Shown one piece after another: positions 19,990 to 29,014 of a DNA stretch of 39,370 bases. The stretch covers positions 1 through 39,370 of the forward strand of contig NZ_JVKV01000082.1 in assembly GCF_001072375.1 (NCBI RefSeq), given 5' to 3'. The translations under genes were made by a program, and so were the position numbers. How positions within the stretch are numbered: position 1 is the stretch's first letter; each line of letters begins with the position of its first letter. The DNA comes from Streptococcus pseudopneumoniae. Lineage in GTDB: Bacteria; Bacillota; Bacilli; Lactobacillales; Streptococcaceae. A model generated the notes under the pieces. That model had not been told where the DNA came from and did not search any database. It saw nothing but the letters and a program-made list of their open reading frames with translations.

Positions 19990-19998
19990 ATTATACCA
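19990..19998 (-). promoter_or_regulatory. Extended -10 promoter of exoA
   Basis: On the minus strand this reads TGGTATAAT, 34 bases before the exoA ATG. No good -35 is seen. Confidence 0.6.
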
Positions 19999-20088
19999 GA
20001 AAAGAATACATTTCCCCAACGTATAGTTTGAAAAATGAAGGTCATTCCTATATAATAAAGAATGATTTATGTAAAGGATTGAAAATAA

Positions 20089-20544
20089 ATGAAATTTTAC
20101 TCATATGAATATGTTTTGAGCCAGATTGGCCAACAAAACAGTGTCATGATTGGCTTTGGAGTATTCTTGCTTGCCATCACTGGATTTTTTGCTTTTAAGG
20201 CTTACCGCGACCATCGAGGAACCAAGTTTCGCGAGTTGGTGATGATCTCGTCTTTGGCTTTACTGGCTGTCATTCTCGGGATTGTATCTACATATCAGTC
20301 AAATCAAGCTTCCAACAACCAATTTCAAACTTCACTTCACTTTATAGAAGTTGTTTCTGAGGATTTAGGGGTGGATAAATCAGAGGTCTACGTCAATACT
20401 TCTGCAACGACAGATGGTGCCCTTCTCAAGGTAGGAGACAAATTCTACCGTGCCTTAAGCGGCAGTGAGCCGGATAAATATCTCTTGGAAAAACTTGACT
20501 TGTATCAAACAAGTGACATTGAATTAGTGGAGGCAAACAAATGA
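20089..20544 (+). CDS. DUF3290 membrane protein
   Basis: A 151-residue protein with two N-terminal hydrophobic segments (about 17-35 and 47-65) and an extracytoplasmic or cytoplasmic tail of about 80 residues. It matches the DUF3290 family of lactic acid bacteria, which is nearly always followed by a DUF421 gene as here. It overlaps that gene by 4 bases (ATGA). Function unknown; the coupling implies a complex of the two proteins. Confidence 0.75.
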   Translation: MKFYSYEYVLSQIGQQNSVMIGFGVFLLAITGFFAFKAYRDHRGTKFRELVMISSLALLAVILGIVSTYQSNQASNNQFQTSLHFIEVVSEDLGVDKSEVYVNTSATTDGALLKVGDKFYRALSGSEPDKYLLEKLDLYQTSDIELVEANK

Positions 20545-21176
20545 CATTTAACTATATCGAAATTCTGATTAAACTGGCTTTAGGTCTTGTATCTCTTGTC
20601 TTTGTTATCAACGTGACAGGGAAGGGAAATCTAGCGCCCAACTCAGCAATTGACCAAATCCAAAACTATGTTCTTGGGGGAATTATCGGCGGGGTTATCT
20701 ATAATAGCTCTATTACCATCCTTCAGTATGCAGTTATCTTGATTATGTGGACGATTTTAGTTTTGCTTCTCAAGTGGCTTACGAATAACGTTGGCTTTGT
20801 AAAACAAATGATTGACGGGAAACCAACTATGCTCATCAAAAATGGGGAAATCGATCCAGAAGCCTGTCGATCTGTTGGCTTATCAGCTTCTGACGTAGCC
20901 CTTAAACTTCGTAGTCAAGGTATCTTCCAGCTTAAAGAAGTTAAGCGTGCTGTCCAAGAGCAAAACGGTCAGCTCATCGTGGTACAAAATGGAGATGAAA
21001 ATCCTAAGTATCCTGTCATCACAGATGGTGTCATTCAGTCGGATGTCCTCGATACTCTCAGCTTAACGGAAGAATGGCTCATAGATCATCTGAATAAGCA
21101 AGGGTATGATAATGTGGCCAATATCTTTATCGCTGAGTATGACAAGGGTCAACTAAGTGTCGTCACCTATGAATAA
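20541..21176 (+). CDS. DUF421 (YetF-type) membrane protein
   Basis: A 211-residue protein. Three membrane spans fall in residues 5-80, followed by a soluble alpha/beta domain with the family block GKPTMLIKNGEIDPEACRSVGLSASDVALKLRSQGI (cut here as about 93-128) and KRAVQEQNGQL. DUF421/YetF proteins are linked to membrane and spore or stress phenotypes in bacilli; no biochemical role is firm. It is translationally coupled to the DUF3290 gene. Confidence 0.8.
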   Translation: MTFNYIEILIKLALGLVSLVFVINVTGKGNLAPNSAIDQIQNYVLGGIIGGVIYNSSITILQYAVILIMWTILVLLLKWLTNNVGFVKQMIDGKPTMLIKNGEIDPEACRSVGLSASDVALKLRSQGIFQLKEVKRAVQEQNGQLIVVQNGDENPKYPVITDGVIQSDVLDTLSLTEEWLIDHLNKQGYDNVANIFIAEYDKGQLSVVTYE

Positions 21177-21179
21177 GAA

Positions 21180-21205
21180 AAACCTGGGGTTCATGCCTCA
21201 GGTTT
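21180..21205 (+). terminator. Weak terminator-like hairpin before the ABC exporter
   Basis: AAACCTG (21180-21186) pairs with CAGGTTT (21199-21205), but the T tract is short, so partial readthrough into the exporter genes is likely. Confidence 0.4.
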
Positions 21206-21230
21206 CCATTTGTCATTAGAAAGGAATTTT

Positions 21231-22976
21231 ATGTCTATCATCCAAAAACTCTGGTGGTTTTTTAAGTTAGAAAAACGTCGTTACCTCGTTGGAATTGTGG
21301 CTCTAGTCTTGGTTTCTGTGCTCAACCTCATCCCACCGATGGTTATGGGGCGCGTAATTGATGCCATTACTTCAGGACGATTAACACAGGATGAGCTCTT
21401 GCTTCATCTCTTTTATCTCCTGCTCGCTGCTTTCGGGATGTACTATCTGCGTTACGTTTGGCGCATGTATATCCTAGGAACCTCCTACCGACTGGGACAA
21501 ATCATGCGTTCAAGACTATTTGAGCACTTTACAAAAATGTCGCCTGCTTTTTATCAGAATTATCGAACAGGGGATTTGATGGCTCACGCAACCAATGATA
21601 TCAATGCCCTGACTCGTTTAGCCGGTGGGGGAGTTATGTCGGCAGTGGATGCCTCAATCACAGCCTTGGTAACTTTGTTGACCATGCTCTTTAGCATTTC
21701 TTGGCAGATGACCTTGGTTGCCATTCTACCTTTGCCGTTTATGGCCTATGCGACTAGTCGTTTGGGGAGAAAGACCCATAAGGCTTTCGGAGAATCACAA
21801 GCAGCCTTTTCTGAACTTAATAATAAGGTTCAGGAGTCTGTATCAGGTATAAAGGTAACCAAGTCCTTTGGCTATCAGTCTGATGAATTGGCATCTTTCC
21901 AGGAAGTCAATGATTTGACCTTCCAAAAGAATCTGCAAACCATGAAATATGATAGTCTCTTTGACCCCATGGTTCTACTCTTTGTTGGTTCTTCCTATGC
22001 CTTAACTCTCTTAGTCGGTGCCTTTATGGTGCAAGCGGGACAAGTAACCGTTGGTAATCTGGTCACCTTTATTTCTTACTTAGATATGTTAGTCTGGCCT
22101 TTGATGGCGATTGGTTTCCTCTTTAATATTACTCAAAGAGGGAAGGTTTCTTATCAACGGATTGAGAGTCTCTTGTCTCAAGAATCACCTGTGAACGATC
22201 CGGAATCTCCACTTGACGGGATTGAAAATGGCCGTTTGGACTATGCTATTGATCGTTTTGCCTTTGAAGACGAAGAGACACTGAAAGATATTCATTTTAG
22301 TCTCGAAAAAGGGCAAACTCTGGGCTTGGTTGGACAAACTGGTTCAGGAAAAACTGCTTTGATTAAGTTGCTCCTACGTGAGTATGACGTTGATCAAGGA
22401 GCCATTTATCTAAATGGTCATGACATTCGTGACTATCGACTATCTGACTTGCGTAGTTTGATGGGATACGTCCCACAGGACCAATTTCTCTTTGCAAGCT
22501 CTATCCTAGACAATATTCGATTTGGGAATCCTGACCTGCCTTTCTCAAAAGTAGAAGAAGCAACCAAGTTGGCTCAAGTCTATCAAGACATTCAAGCCAT
22601 GCCCCAGGGATTTGATACGGTTATCGGCGAAAAAGGTGTCAGTCTATCTGGTGGACAAAAGCAACGTCTGGCTATGAGTCGGGCTATGATTCTAAATCCT
22701 GATATCTTGATTTTAGATGATTCCTTATCGGCGGTAGATGCCAAAACAGAGTTCGCTATTATCGATAATCTCAAGGAAACTCGCAAGAACAAGACCACCA
22801 TCATCACTGCCCATCGTCTCAGTGCAGTTGTTCATGCGGATTTGATTTTGGTCATGCAGAATGGTCGCATTATTGAACGAGGCACTCATGAAGACTTACT
22901 AGCCTTGGATGGTTGGTACGCACAAACCTACCAGTCACAACAATTAGAAATGAAAGGAGAAGAAGATGCGCAATAA
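21231..22976 (+). CDS. Heterodimeric ABC exporter, subunit with degenerate Walker B
   Basis: A 581-residue half-exporter: six membrane helices in residues 15-300 and a nucleotide-binding domain from about 335. Walker A GQTGSGKT is at 368-375 and the signature LSGGQKQRLA is canonical. Walker B reads ILILDDSLSAVD: the catalytic glutamate is replaced by aspartate, the mark of the inactive ATP site of heterodimeric exporters such as LmrCD or BmrCD. ATG 21231 follows AAAGGA; the longer in-frame start lacks one. It overlaps its partner gene by 11 bases. Likely a multidrug or lipid exporter. Confidence 0.9.
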   Translation: MSIIQKLWWFFKLEKRRYLVGIVALVLVSVLNLIPPMVMGRVIDAITSGRLTQDELLLHLFYLLLAAFGMYYLRYVWRMYILGTSYRLGQIMRSRLFEHFTKMSPAFYQNYRTGDLMAHATNDINALTRLAGGGVMSAVDASITALVTLLTMLFSISWQMTLVAILPLPFMAYATSRLGRKTHKAFGESQAAFSELNNKVQESVSGIKVTKSFGYQSDELASFQEVNDLTFQKNLQTMKYDSLFDPMVLLFVGSSYALTLLVGAFMVQAGQVTVGNLVTFISYLDMLVWPLMAIGFLFNITQRGKVSYQRIESLLSQESPVNDPESPLDGIENGRLDYAIDRFAFEDEETLKDIHFSLEKGQTLGLVGQTGSGKTALIKLLLREYDVDQGAIYLNGHDIRDYRLSDLRSLMGYVPQDQFLFASSILDNIRFGNPDLPFSKVEEATKLAQVYQDIQAMPQGFDTVIGEKGVSLSGGQKQRLAMSRAMILNPDILILDDSLSAVDAKTEFAIIDNLKETRKNKTTIITAHRLSAVVHADLILVMQNGRIIERGTHEDLLALDGWYAQTYQSQQLEMKGEEDAQ

Positions 22977-24708
22977 ACAAGAACAATGGACTGTATTGAA
23001 ACGCTTGTTGTCCTATCTAAAGCCCTATGGTCTCCTAACCTTTTTAGCCTTAGCTTTTCTCCTTACGACGACTGTTATCAAGAGTATCATCCCCTTGGTA
23101 GCTTCGCACTTTATCGACCAGTATCTACATAATCTCAACCAGCTTGCCATTACAGTTTTGCTAGTTTACTATGGTCTCTACATTCTCCAAACCTTTGTCC
23201 AATATGTGGGGAACCTTCTTTTTGCGCGAGTGTCCTACAGTATCGTTAGAGATATTCGACGTGATGCCTTTGCCAATATGGAAAAGCTAGGCATGTCTTA
23301 TTTTGATAAAACACCTGCAGGATCTATCGTCTCGCGTTTGACCAATGACACTGAGACTATTAGTGATATGTTTTCAGGGATTTTGTCCAGCTTTGTCTCA
23401 GCAGTCTTTATCTTTGTGACAACCCTTTATACCATGCTCGTTTTGGATTATCGTCTGACAGCTTTAGTATTGCTTTTTCTACCTTTGATTTTCCTTTTGG
23501 TCAATCTCTACCGTAAAAAATCGGTCAAGGTTATCGAAAAAACCAGAAGTCTCTTATCAGATATCAACAGTAAGCTGGCAGAAAATATCGAAGGGATTCG
23601 CATTATTCAAGCCTTTAACCAAGAAAAGCGCCTGCAAGAAGAGTTTGATGAGATAAACCAGGATCATCTGGTCTACGCTAACCGTTCAGTTGCCCTAGAT
23701 TCCCTCTTCTTACGTCCGGCCATGAGCTTACTGAAGCTTTTGGGCTATGCGGTTTTGATGGCTTACTTTGGTTATCGTGGTCTTTATTTAGGCATAACAG
23801 CAGGAACCATGTATGCCTTTATCCAGTATATCAATCGTCTCTTTGACCCCCTCATCGAGGTAACACAAAACTTTTCTACCCTTCAGACATCTATGGTTTC
23901 AGCAGGTCGTGTCTTTGCACTGATCGATGAGTCCAACTATGAACCGGTCCAAGAAAATGGCCAATCCAAGATTCAAGAAGGGAATATCCGCTTTGAGCAT
24001 GTGTCCTTCTCTTATGATGGAAAACACCAAATTCTCGATGATATTTCCTTTACCGTCAATAAAGGTGAAACCATTGCCTTTGTCGGACATACTGGATCAG
24101 GAAAATCATCTATCATTAATGTTCTCATGCGCTTTTATGAATTCCAGTCAGGTCGGGTTCTCCTAGATGGTGTGGATATTCGAGAGTATAGTCAAGAGGA
24201 GCTGAGAAAAAACATCGGTTTGGTTCTACAGGACCCCTTCCTCTATCATGGGACCATTAAGTCCAATATCGCCATGTACCAAGATATCAGCGATGACCAA
24301 GTCAAGGCTGCAGCAGAATTTGTCGACGCAGATTCCTTCATTCAGGATCTTCCTTTAGGTTATGAAGCCCCTGTATCTGAGCGTGGTTCGAGTTTCTCCA
24401 CTGGTCAACGTCAGCTTCTTGCCTTTGCTAGAACCGTTGCCAGTCAACCGAAAATTCTGATTTTGGATGAAGCGACAGCCAATATCGACTCTGAAACAGA
24501 AGCCTTGGTCCAAAATTCCCTAGCCAAGATGAGACAGGGTCGAACCACCATTGCCATTGCCCATCGTCTTTCTACTATTCAGGATGCTAATTGTATCTAT
24601 GTCCTAGATAAGGGACGTATCATCGAAAGTGGAACCCACGAGGAACTCCTAGCATTAGGTGGAAACTATCACAAGATGTATAGTTTGCAGGCAGGAGCTC
24701 TTTCCTAA
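22966..24708 (+). CDS. Heterodimeric ABC exporter, partner subunit
   Basis: A 580-residue half-exporter with six membrane helices (about 18-300) and a nucleotide-binding domain from about 340. Walker A GHTGSGKSS and Walker B ILILDEATANID are canonical, but the signature reads FSTGQRQLLAF instead of LSGGQ. In the dimer the altered signature faces the first subunit's Walker A/B, so both defects fall in the same site, leaving one active site. This complementary pattern confirms that the two proteins work as a pair. Substrate not visible. Confidence 0.9.
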   Translation: MRNKQEQWTVLKRLLSYLKPYGLLTFLALAFLLTTTVIKSIIPLVASHFIDQYLHNLNQLAITVLLVYYGLYILQTFVQYVGNLLFARVSYSIVRDIRRDAFANMEKLGMSYFDKTPAGSIVSRLTNDTETISDMFSGILSSFVSAVFIFVTTLYTMLVLDYRLTALVLLFLPLIFLLVNLYRKKSVKVIEKTRSLLSDINSKLAENIEGIRIIQAFNQEKRLQEEFDEINQDHLVYANRSVALDSLFLRPAMSLLKLLGYAVLMAYFGYRGLYLGITAGTMYAFIQYINRLFDPLIEVTQNFSTLQTSMVSAGRVFALIDESNYEPVQENGQSKIQEGNIRFEHVSFSYDGKHQILDDISFTVNKGETIAFVGHTGSGKSSIINVLMRFYEFQSGRVLLDGVDIREYSQEELRKNIGLVLQDPFLYHGTIKSNIAMYQDISDDQVKAAAEFVDADSFIQDLPLGYEAPVSERGSSFSTGQRQLLAFARTVASQPKILILDEATANIDSETEALVQNSLAKMRQGRTTIAIAHRLSTIQDANCIYVLDKGRIIESGTHEELLALGGNYHKMYSLQAGALS

Positions 24709-24737
24709 GGAAGAATTCCTTTAAATCACAGATTTCT

Positions 24738-24767
24738 TGTATTGCCTCTTTCATTTTGTGGTATAAT
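24738..24767 (+). promoter_or_regulatory. Promoter of the sugar transferase gene
   Basis: Extended -10 TGGTATAAT ending at 24767, with a weak -35 TTGTAT (24738-24743) at 18-bp spacing. Confidence 0.6.
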
Positions 24768-24814
24768 GTAGAATGTTAATAAAGATTATATATAAAAAAC
24801 AGAGGAGAATGTGC

Positions 24815-25507
24815 ATGCTGAAATGGGATGAGTTACCTCAAGAAATGCAATTGAGCGAGGTAAAACCATACTACCAGCTTGTTTCTAAAAGAAAAGGATC
24901 TCTGATTCTCAAGCGTTGTCTAGATTTGGTTCTAGCCTTGGTCTTGTTAATCTTGACCTCACCCGTATTTCTGATTCTAAGCATTTGGATCAAGCTAGAT
25001 AGCAAGGGTCCAGTCATTTACAAGCAGGTACGGGTAACCCAGTACAACCGACATTTCAAGATTTGGAAATTCCGGACCATGGTGACCGATGCGGACAAGA
25101 AAGGAAGTCTAGTAACTTCTGCCAATGACAGCCGCATCACCAAAGTTGGAAATTTCATTCGCCGTGTTCGTTTGGATGAACTTCCACAATTGGTCAATGT
25201 TCTCAAAGGAGAGATGTCCTTTGTGGGAACTCGTCCAGAAGTACCACGCTATACTGAGCAGTACAGCCCTGAAATGATGGCTACCTTGCTCTTGCCAGCA
25301 GGGATTACATCGCTTGCCAGCATTAATTATAAGGACGAGGATGCCATTATCAGTCAAATGACTGCAAAAGGTATGTCGGTCGACCAAGCTTATGTCGAAA
25401 GAGTCCTTCCAGAAAAGATGCACTATAATCTAGCCTACCTACGTGATTTTAATTTCTTCGGAGATATCAAGATCATGTTCCAGACTGTATTTGAAGTTTT
25501 AAAATAA
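24815..25507 (+). CDS. Undecaprenyl-phosphate sugar-1-phosphate transferase
   Basis: A 230-residue bacterial sugar transferase (PF02397 type). A single N-terminal membrane helix (about 36-58) is preceded by a basic KRCLD stretch. Conserved blocks are YKQVRVTQYNRHFKIWKFRTM (about 69-89), VGNFIRRVRLDELPQLVNVLKGEMSFVGTRPE (in the 110-145 range). These enzymes start repeat-unit synthesis on the lipid carrier. From memory, the pneumococcal orthologue next to a PLP aminotransferase is proposed to transfer the 2-acetamido-4-amino-trideoxygalactose phosphate that begins teichoic-acid repeats. ATG 24815 is 7 bases from GAGGAG; ATG 24809 is too close. Confidence 0.85.
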   Translation: MLKWDELPQEMQLSEVKPYYQLVSKRKGSLILKRCLDLVLALVLLILTSPVFLILSIWIKLDSKGPVIYKQVRVTQYNRHFKIWKFRTMVTDADKKGSLVTSANDSRITKVGNFIRRVRLDELPQLVNVLKGEMSFVGTRPEVPRYTEQYSPEMMATLLLPAGITSLASINYKDEDAIISQMTAKGMSVDQAYVERVLPEKMHYNLAYLRDFNFFGDIKIMFQTVFEVLK

Positions 25508-25546
25508 AGTAGTCACAAGATTGAAACCGATCAAAGGAGTAAAACA

Positions 25547-26773
25547 ATGACAAAGTATAATATTCCATTTTCACCACCTGATATTACCGAAGCAGAAATT
25601 GCTGAAGTAGCAGATACCCTCCGTTCTGGTTGGATTACAACAGGTCCAAAGACAAAAGAATTGGAGCGTCGTCTATCTGCCTATACTCAGACATCTAAGA
25701 CAGTCTGCCTCAACTCTGCAACAGCAGCTCTTGAATTGATCTTGCGCGTGCTTGAAGTGGGCCCTGGCGATGAAGTTATCGTTCCAGCTATGACTTATAC
25801 AGCATCATGTAGCGTTATAACTCACGTAGGTGCTACACCAGTAATGGTTGATATCCAAGGTGATACCTTTGAAATGGACTATGACAAGCTTGAACAAGCG
25901 ATCACTGAGAAGACAAAGGTTATCATCCCAGTTGAACTTGCAGGGATTATCTGTGACTATGACCGTTTGTTCCAAGTTGTCGAGAAAAAACGTGACCTCT
26001 TTACAGCTGCTAGCAAGTGGCAAAAAGTCTTTAATCGTATTGTTGTAGTATCTGATAGTGCCCATGCTTTGGGTTCAACTTATAAAGGACAAGCAGCTGG
26101 TTCCATTGCTGACTTTACATCATTCTCTTTCCACGCAGTTAAGAACTTCACAACTGCTGAAGGAGGAAGTGCTACTTGGAAAGCTAATCCAGCTATTGAT
26201 GATGAAGAAATGTACAAGGAATTCCAAATCCTATCTCTTCATGGTCAAACAAAAGATGCGCTAGCCAAGATGCAACTGGGTTCATGGGAATACGATATCG
26301 TAACTCCTGCCTACAAGTGCAACATGACGGATATCATGGCTTCAATTGGTTTGGTACAATTGGATCGTTATCATGGCTTGCTTCAACGTCGTAAAGAAAT
26401 CGTAACTCGCTATGACCGTGGATTTGCAGGAACTCGTATTCACCCATTGGCGCATGAGACAGATACTGTTGAATCTTGCCGTCACCTTTACGTTACCCAT
26501 GTAGAAGGTGCTAGTCTCGAGCAACGCAACCAAATCATCCAAGAATTGGCCAAGGCTGGAATCGCAAGTAACGTTCACTACAAACCGCTTCCACTTTTGA
26601 CAGCTTATAAGAATCTTGGCTTTGATATGGCAAACTATCCTAAGGCTTATGCCTACTTTGTAAATGAGATTACACTACCACTTCACACCAAATTAACGGA
26701 TGAAGAAGTAGATTATATCATTGAGACTTTTGTCAGAGTTTCTGAAGAAGTTCTAGGCGCTTCACAAAAATAA
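25547..26773 (+). CDS. DegT/DnrJ/EryC1 PLP sugar aminotransferase
   Basis: A 408-residue PLP-dependent aminotransferase adding an amino group to a 4-keto nucleotide sugar. The PLP lysine lies in SFHAVKNFTTAEGG (Lys199). SATAALELIL (57-66) and GDEVIVPAMTYTASC (74-88) are typical family blocks, as is YDIVTPAYKCNMTDIMAS near 244-261. With the transferase gene 39 bases upstream it probably makes UDP-AATGal for teichoic acid, as proposed for the pneumococcal orthologue. The 4,6-dehydratase it would need is not in the window. No terminator was seen before the trp promoter. Confidence 0.9.
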   Translation: MTKYNIPFSPPDITEAEIAEVADTLRSGWITTGPKTKELERRLSAYTQTSKTVCLNSATAALELILRVLEVGPGDEVIVPAMTYTASCSVITHVGATPVMVDIQGDTFEMDYDKLEQAITEKTKVIIPVELAGIICDYDRLFQVVEKKRDLFTAASKWQKVFNRIVVVSDSAHALGSTYKGQAAGSIADFTSFSFHAVKNFTTAEGGSATWKANPAIDDEEMYKEFQILSLHGQTKDALAKMQLGSWEYDIVTPAYKCNMTDIMASIGLVQLDRYHGLLQRRKEIVTRYDRGFAGTRIHPLAHETDTVESCRHLYVTHVEGASLEQRNQIIQELAKAGIASNVHYKPLPLLTAYKNLGFDMANYPKAYAYFVNEITLPLHTKLTDEEVDYIIETFVRVSEEVLGASQK

Positions 26774-26806
26774 TTAAAAAAATTAGTAAAAAATTAGTGA
26801 AAATGG

Positions 26807-26835
26807 TTGACAAAGAAAAAACAATAACATATAAT
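26807..26835 (+). promoter_or_regulatory. Promoter of the trpB-paralogue/T-box transcript
   Basis: Consensus TTGACA (26807-26812) and TATAAT (26830-26835) with 17-bp spacing, just before the first T-box. Confidence 0.85.
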
Positions 26836-26844
26836 TAACTCAAC

Positions 26845-27094
26845 AAATCAGAAAAGTAATTATTTTTAATCTTCAGGGAGCCTGTGGTTACTGTGAACAG
26901 GTGGTTGGAACTAGTGAAATTGGGCTGATTTTAAAAGTGAATTTGAAACAATGAAAATTCGGTAGGCACACCTTACAGTGCAACTTGTTGTTAGACAAGG
27001 CAGAGATGTAAAGGGGATATTCTCTTTACAATTGAGGTGGTACCGCGTTACAAACGCCCTCACATGGAAATAGATTCCGTGTGTGGGCTTTTTT
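26845..27094 (+). promoter_or_regulatory. Tryptophan T-box riboswitch 1
   Basis: Stem I base AAATCAG (26845-26851) pairs with CTGATTT (26925-26931), with specifier codon TGG (26921-26923) right beside the closing stem. The T-box sequence AGGTGGTACCGCG (27035-27047) and a terminator GCCC-CACA-GGAA / TTCC-TGTG-GGGC plus T run (27056-27094) follow. Uncharged tRNA-Trp should stabilise the antiterminator and allow expression of the trpB paralogue downstream. Confidence 0.92.
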
Positions 27095-27225
27095 CTATCC
27101 GTCATTTTGTTTATCTTTTATTAGGGCGTTAAGTAGCTTTGATGAACTTTAGTTCTATCTACAGCTTCTTGCCTACTACTAAAAGTAAACAAAAAGTCGG
27201 ATTCATACAGAAGGAGGAAAATTTT

Positions 27226-28404
27226 ATGACAACAAAAGGATATTTCGGACAGTTTGGTGGTAGTTTTGTACCAGAACCAATTCAGGCTTTATTAGATGAG
27301 TTGGAAGTGACTTTTGATAAATACAAGGACGATCCAGAATTTTCGGCAGAATATCGTCATTACTTGAAAGATTATTCAGGTCGTGAGACTCCGCTCTATT
27401 TTGCAGAAAGTTTGACGGAATATTTAGGTGGGGCTAAGATTTATCTTAAACGTGAAGATCTTAACCACCTTGGGTCACACAAACTTAACAATGTCCTTGG
27501 ACAAATCCTTCTTGCTAAACGCATGGGTAAAAAACGTGTGATTGCAGAGACAGGAGCTGGTCAGCACGGTGTTGCGACAGCTGCAGCTGCAGCCAAATTT
27601 GGTATGGCATGTGATGTCTATATGGGGGCAGAAGATGTGGAACGTCAACGTCTCAACGTCTTCCGTATGGAGATGATGGGAGCGACTGTTCACTCAGTTG
27701 AAACGGGAACTCGTACACTGAAGGATGCAGTTGATGCAGCCTTTGGAGCATGGATGAATGACCTTGATGCTTTCTACGTTTTAGGTTCGGCTGTAGGTCC
27801 GCACCCTTACCCAACGATTGTTCATGAATTCCAAAAAGTAATCAGTGAAGAATCACGTCGTCAAATCTTGGAAAAAGAAGGACGTTTGCCAGACTACGTC
27901 ATTGCCTGTGTGGGTGGTGGTTCTAATGCCATCGGTGCCTTTTCACAGTATGTAGCTGATGAAGAAGTTAAATTGGTTGGGGTAGAAGCTGCTGGTCACG
28001 GTTTAGATACCGACAAACACGCGGCAACAATGACCAAGGGTAGTGTCGGAATTGTCGATGGAATGAAGACCTATGCAGTCTTTGGTGAAGATGGAAATGT
28101 TGCACCTGTTTACTCTATCTCTGCTGGTTTAGACTATCCAGGGGTTGGACCAGAACACGCCTTCTTTAAAGACTCTGGTCGTGTAGAATATGTTGCAGCG
28201 ACTGATGAAGAAGCTGTCCAAGCCTTGCTTTTACTTAGCAAGACTGAAGGAATTATCCCAGCTATTGAAAGCTCCCATGCTATCGCAGAAGCAGTCAAAC
28301 GAGCACCAAAACTAAGTAAAGATGAGATTATTGTCATCAATGTCTCTGGTCGTGGAGACAAGGACGTAGCTGCTATTGCAGACTACCTTGAAGCTAAAAA
28401 ATAA
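27226..28404 (+). CDS. Second tryptophan synthase beta subunit (TrpB paralogue)
   Basis: A 392-residue TrpB-family enzyme joining serine and indole to give tryptophan. The PLP lysine is in SHKLNN (Lys86), the catalytic glutamate in AETGAG (Glu108), and the phosphate-binding loop GGGSN is near residue 230. All catalytic features are present. It differs from the operon TrpB at many places, for instance [10 protein letters not shown] instead of [10 protein letters not shown], so it is an old paralogue and not a recent copy. ATG 27226 has AAGGAGG 8 bases upstream. It lies alone between two Trp T-boxes and lacks an adjacent trpA, which suggests use of free indole; this is inference. Confidence 0.9.
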   Translation: MTTKGYFGQFGGSFVPEPIQALLDELEVTFDKYKDDPEFSAEYRHYLKDYSGRETPLYFAESLTEYLGGAKIYLKREDLNHLGSHKLNNVLGQILLAKRMGKKRVIAETGAGQHGVATAAAAAKFGMACDVYMGAEDVERQRLNVFRMEMMGATVHSVETGTRTLKDAVDAAFGAWMNDLDAFYVLGSAVGPHPYPTIVHEFQKVISEESRRQILEKEGRLPDYVIACVGGGSNAIGAFSQYVADEEVKLVGVEAAGHGLDTDKHAATMTKGSVGIVDGMKTYAVFGEDGNVAPVYSISAGLDYPGVGPEHAFFKDSGRVEYVAATDEEAVQALLLLSKTEGIIPAIESSHAIAEAVKRAPKLSKDEIIVINVSGRGDKDVAAIADYLEAKK

Positions 28405-28406
28405 AA

Positions 28407-28652
28407 GATGGAAAAGATACAGAGATTTCTCTCACAGAGAGCTTGTGGTTGCTGAAAACAAGCAGAGAATACTGTAAGGTTGGGTCCATCTGAAAAAGAG
28501 AGAAGAAAACATGATTCTCAAGGGAGTGCCCTTTATCGCACAGCCTGTTACAAGAAGGTTCTGAGACAGGAATGAGAGATAGGAGAAATCCTATAATTGA
28601 GGTGGTACCGCGAATTTCGTCCTCACGCAAGTTATTTTGCGTGGGGATTTTT
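28407..28652 (+). promoter_or_regulatory. Tryptophan T-box riboswitch 2, before the trp operon
   Basis: Stem I base GATGGA (28407-28412) pairs with TCCATC (28485-28490); specifier TGG (28481-28483) sits beside it exactly as in T-box 1. T-box sequence AGGTGGTACCGCG (28600-28612), terminator TCCTCACGCAA / TTGCGTGGGGA (28620-28647) and T run. It begins 2 bases after the paralogue stop, and I see no good promoter for it, so it is probably reached by readthrough from the upstream promoter. Confidence 0.92.
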
Positions 28653-29014
28653 ATATATTTACCTCAGATATTGCGATTGATTTTTTAGATATTTTCAATA
28701 AATAGATCGTTATAGAATATTTACGAACGAAGTGAGTTTCTAAAAGATGTTTCCCGCCATGGTGGTATCCTAAAGAAGCAAAGATGCTTCTCTAGGACGG
28801 AATTTTTGAGAGTAAAATAGTTCGGGGAACTATTTTAGCCTGAGCCTAGAAATGAATGAGCGAGGAGCTCAAAAATTAGGTCTTTCATTTCATGGTTTTC
28901 TAAAATCATCCACTGGATAATTTTACCTCCCGTCCGCACTATTTAAGGGAAATAGAAAAAGGTAAGAAATTAAGACTAAAAGTCTATAAATTATTGACTG
29001 AAAGGGAAAATACA
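28653..29014 (+). other. Structured spacer between T-box 2 and trpE
   Basis: About 360 bases with no gene. It holds TCCTA-GAAGCA / TGCTTC-TAGGA (28768-28797), AAAATAGTTC / GAACTATTTT (28814-28836), an enclosing pair AATTTTTGAG (28801-28810) / CTCAAAAATT (28868-28877), GAAATGAA / TTCATTTC (about 28849-28891) and GGACGG (28795-28800) / CCGTCC (28930-28935). Several pairs cannot all form at once. It could be an intergenic repeat element or a structured leader. The trpE ribosome binding site AAAGGG is at about 29001. Confidence 0.55.

Noticed and set aside
21231..24708. The ABC pair as a bacteriocin export system
   Set aside because: There is no C39 peptidase domain and no nearby double-glycine peptide gene; the pattern is that of a multidrug-type heterodimer.
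27226..28404. The second trpB as an assembly duplication
   Set aside because: Its sequence differs from the operon trpB at many residues and it has a different leader and a different length, so it is a genuine paralogue.
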